Below are positions 62,921 to 64,000 of a stretch of 64,000 nucleotides of DNA, in pieces. The stretch spans positions 4,719,501 through 4,783,500 of the forward strand of contig NC_012491.1 of the NCBI RefSeq assembly GCF_000010165.1. The letters are read 5' to 3'. The translations under genes and the position numbers were made by a program. The first letter of the stretch is position 1; every line of letters begins with the position of its first letter. Origin of the DNA: Brevibacillus brevis NBRC 100599. GTDB lineage: Bacteria > Bacillota > Bacilli > Brevibacillales > Brevibacillaceae. The notes under the pieces are model-generated. The model did no database searches, had not been told where the DNA came from, and saw only the letters and a list, made by a program, of their open reading frames with translations.

Positions 62921-64000
62921 TTACTGCTTCTGACTGATCATGTTGACGAACAAACGAAAAGCGCCAGGGACTAGCTGTGGAATCTCGCGGAACCAGGCAA
63001 GTGAGCTGTAGGTGTACGTCCCTTTTCCATAGTGCGCCGTGAGGAAAATGCCGCGGAACTCCGGTTCGCCTGGATCACTTGTCGCAATCAGCTCGGTATA
63101 CTCGCTCCCCCAGCGAGAAGGATTGTAGATGGAGCGCTCCTGCACCCATCCATCCCAGTCCGCTTGGGTAATCACGTTTGGCTCCTGGAACATCGGATGG
63201 TCAGGGGCCAGCATACGGACGTCTGATTGCTCATTGGTCACCCGCCAATCGATCAGCGACTCGCCGATAAAAATGGGGTATGGCGCCAAGTGCGGCTTCC
63301 ATTTGTCCTCCGGCTTATGATATTGAACGACGAGATTTCCGCCGTTTTCTACATAGTGCAAAAGACGCTGGTTGCTTTCGATTAATTCGCGACGGAATCC
63401 ATATGCACGAATACCGAGAACAATCGTGTCGTAGCGGGACAAATCGCCCGATTGTATTTCGTTTGCGTCCAGATTGAGGCAATTCACCCCAACCGCGGGC
63501 AAGTATTTATCCATATTGTCAAAGCCGCTGGATACGTAGCCGATCCGCTGGTTTTTCGGGATGGCCAGATCAAAGGCTTGAACAGTCAGCGTAGCGGGCC
63601 GGATGAAATACGTGCGACCGACATGCGGGTATTCAATGACCTGCACATCCTGTGCTATCTCTGTCACACCATCTGTCCCCACGACCGTAGCGCTAATCTG
63701 ATATTTGCCATTCGTCACCTGCGGTGTGGTATGAACAGTAAAAGCGATTGTTTTCGTCTCGCTGCGAAAAGAAAACGGAACATCGACAAAGGCTGGCTCC
63801 GCTGTCCACCCTGCTGGGACAATGAGAGCGACCTTGGCTGTAGAGCTTCCCGGACGGTACTGTTTCAGTGTTACCTTAACCGGGATCGTCTCATCCGTAT
63901 GCAGCGTGTTTCGCACGACATCTGACGGGGTCAGCGTCACCGCATACGGTGGAAGCACAGCCACACGGCTTTCCGGCTCCACACGAATTGTACTGGCTGT
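62921..64000 (-). CDS. Partial paralogue of the secreted PIG-L/NEW3 protein (C-terminal part)
   Basis: 360 residues reach the right edge of the window and the frame is open to base 64000, so the N-terminus is outside. It covers a NEW3 domain (to about 125 of the visible part) and the C-terminal domain, with the same motifs as its left neighbour (IVLGIRAYGFR, GGNLVVQYHKPEDKWKP, YGKGTYTYSSL). Tandem duplication within one operon is the simplest explanation. Whether the PIG-L part is present cannot be seen. Confidence 0.9.
   Translation of the reverse strand, partial: TASTIRVEPESRVAVLPPYAVTLTPSDVVRNTLHTDETIPVKVTLKQYRPGSSTAKVALIVPAGWTAEPAFVDVPFSFRSETKTIAFTVHTTPQVTNGKYQISATVVGTDGVTEIAQDVQVIEYPHVGRTYFIRPATLTVQAFDLAIPKNQRIGYVSSGFDNMDKYLPAVGVNCLNLDANEIQSGDLSRYDTIVLGIRAYGFRRELIESNQRLLHYVENGGNLVVQYHKPEDKWKPHLAPYPIFIGESLIDWRVTNEQSDVRMLAPDHPMFQEPNVITQADWDGWVQERSIYNPSRWGSEYTELIATSDPGEPEFRGIFLTAHYGKGTYTYSSLAWFREIPQLVPGAFRLFVNMISQKQ

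Overview
The window reads as chromosome of a Firmicute of the Brevibacillus / Paenibacillus-like group. The reasons are strong AGGAGG-type ribosome binding sites with frequent GTG/TTG starts, Bacillus-type gene families (PucR, Btr-like AraC/binding-protein fusion, YvbH, YcdB/YcdC), and a Cfr-type rRNA methylase closely resembling the clb genes described in Brevibacillus brevis and relatives. No rRNA, tRNA, CRISPR array or insertion-sequence transposase was seen.

Region 1 (1-16.3 kb) is the most unusual part. A leftward operon begins at about 12.8 kb with a 722-aa protein that I propose is a contractile-sheath-like protein. It continues with a 141-aa tube-like protein, a J-domain protein, two FHA proteins, an active PP2C phosphatase, a membrane protein with a decayed PP2C domain, two uncharacterised proteins, an Hsp70/actin-fold ATPase, and a further gene cut by the left edge. 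A vWA membrane protein (rightward) and a Ser/Thr kinase (leftward, tail to tail) lie beside it. Kinase, phosphatase and FHA proteins next to tube- and sheath-like proteins recall the phosphorylation switch of type VI secretion, here in a monoderm. The structural assignments are inference.

Region 2 (16.4-24 kb) holds a VOC protein, an MFS transporter divergent from an SgrR-type regulator, and a leftward set of a VOC-NUDIX fusion, nitronate monooxygenase and nagA. Region 3 (24-29.1 kb) is an iron-siderophore uptake locus: two FecCD permeases, an AraC regulator with a binding-protein domain, and a lipoprotein binding protein. Each of the three transcription units has a Fur-like box, and no ATPase gene is present. 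Region 4 (29.2-37 kb) is a 2-aminoethylphosphonate operon: binding protein, ATPase, fused permease, phnX, phnW, an uncharacterised saccharopine-dehydrogenase-like protein and a DeoR regulator.

Region 5 (37.2-42 kb) has a pentapeptide protein, an aspartate/glutamate racemase, the Cfr-like methylase with a long leader (promoter, terminator hairpin, 37-codon leader peptide and alternative hairpins over the ribosome binding site), and a secreted YcdB/YcdC protein. Region 6 (42.2-51.7 kb) is an oxamate-carbamoyltransferase type operon (ankyrin protein, DUF2877/AllH, FdrA/AllF, AllG, NCS1 permease, carbamate kinase, guanine-deaminase-like protein) divergent from a PucR regulator. Together these would split a ureido compound such as oxalurate and make ATP from carbamoyl phosphate.

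Region 7 (51.8-56.8 kb) has small stand-alone genes and a large WG/Sel1 repeat protein. Region 8 (56.9-64 kb) is a leftward operon of two secreted PIG-L/NEW3 proteins (the right one cut by the window), an argininosuccinate-lyase-like enzyme, a BadF-type sugar kinase and a cytosolic PIG-L deacetylase, perhaps a catabolic route for amino-sugar conjugates.

Scattered through the gaps are inverted-repeat elements, three of them nested, and one 28-bp sequence occurring at two sites 31 kb apart.
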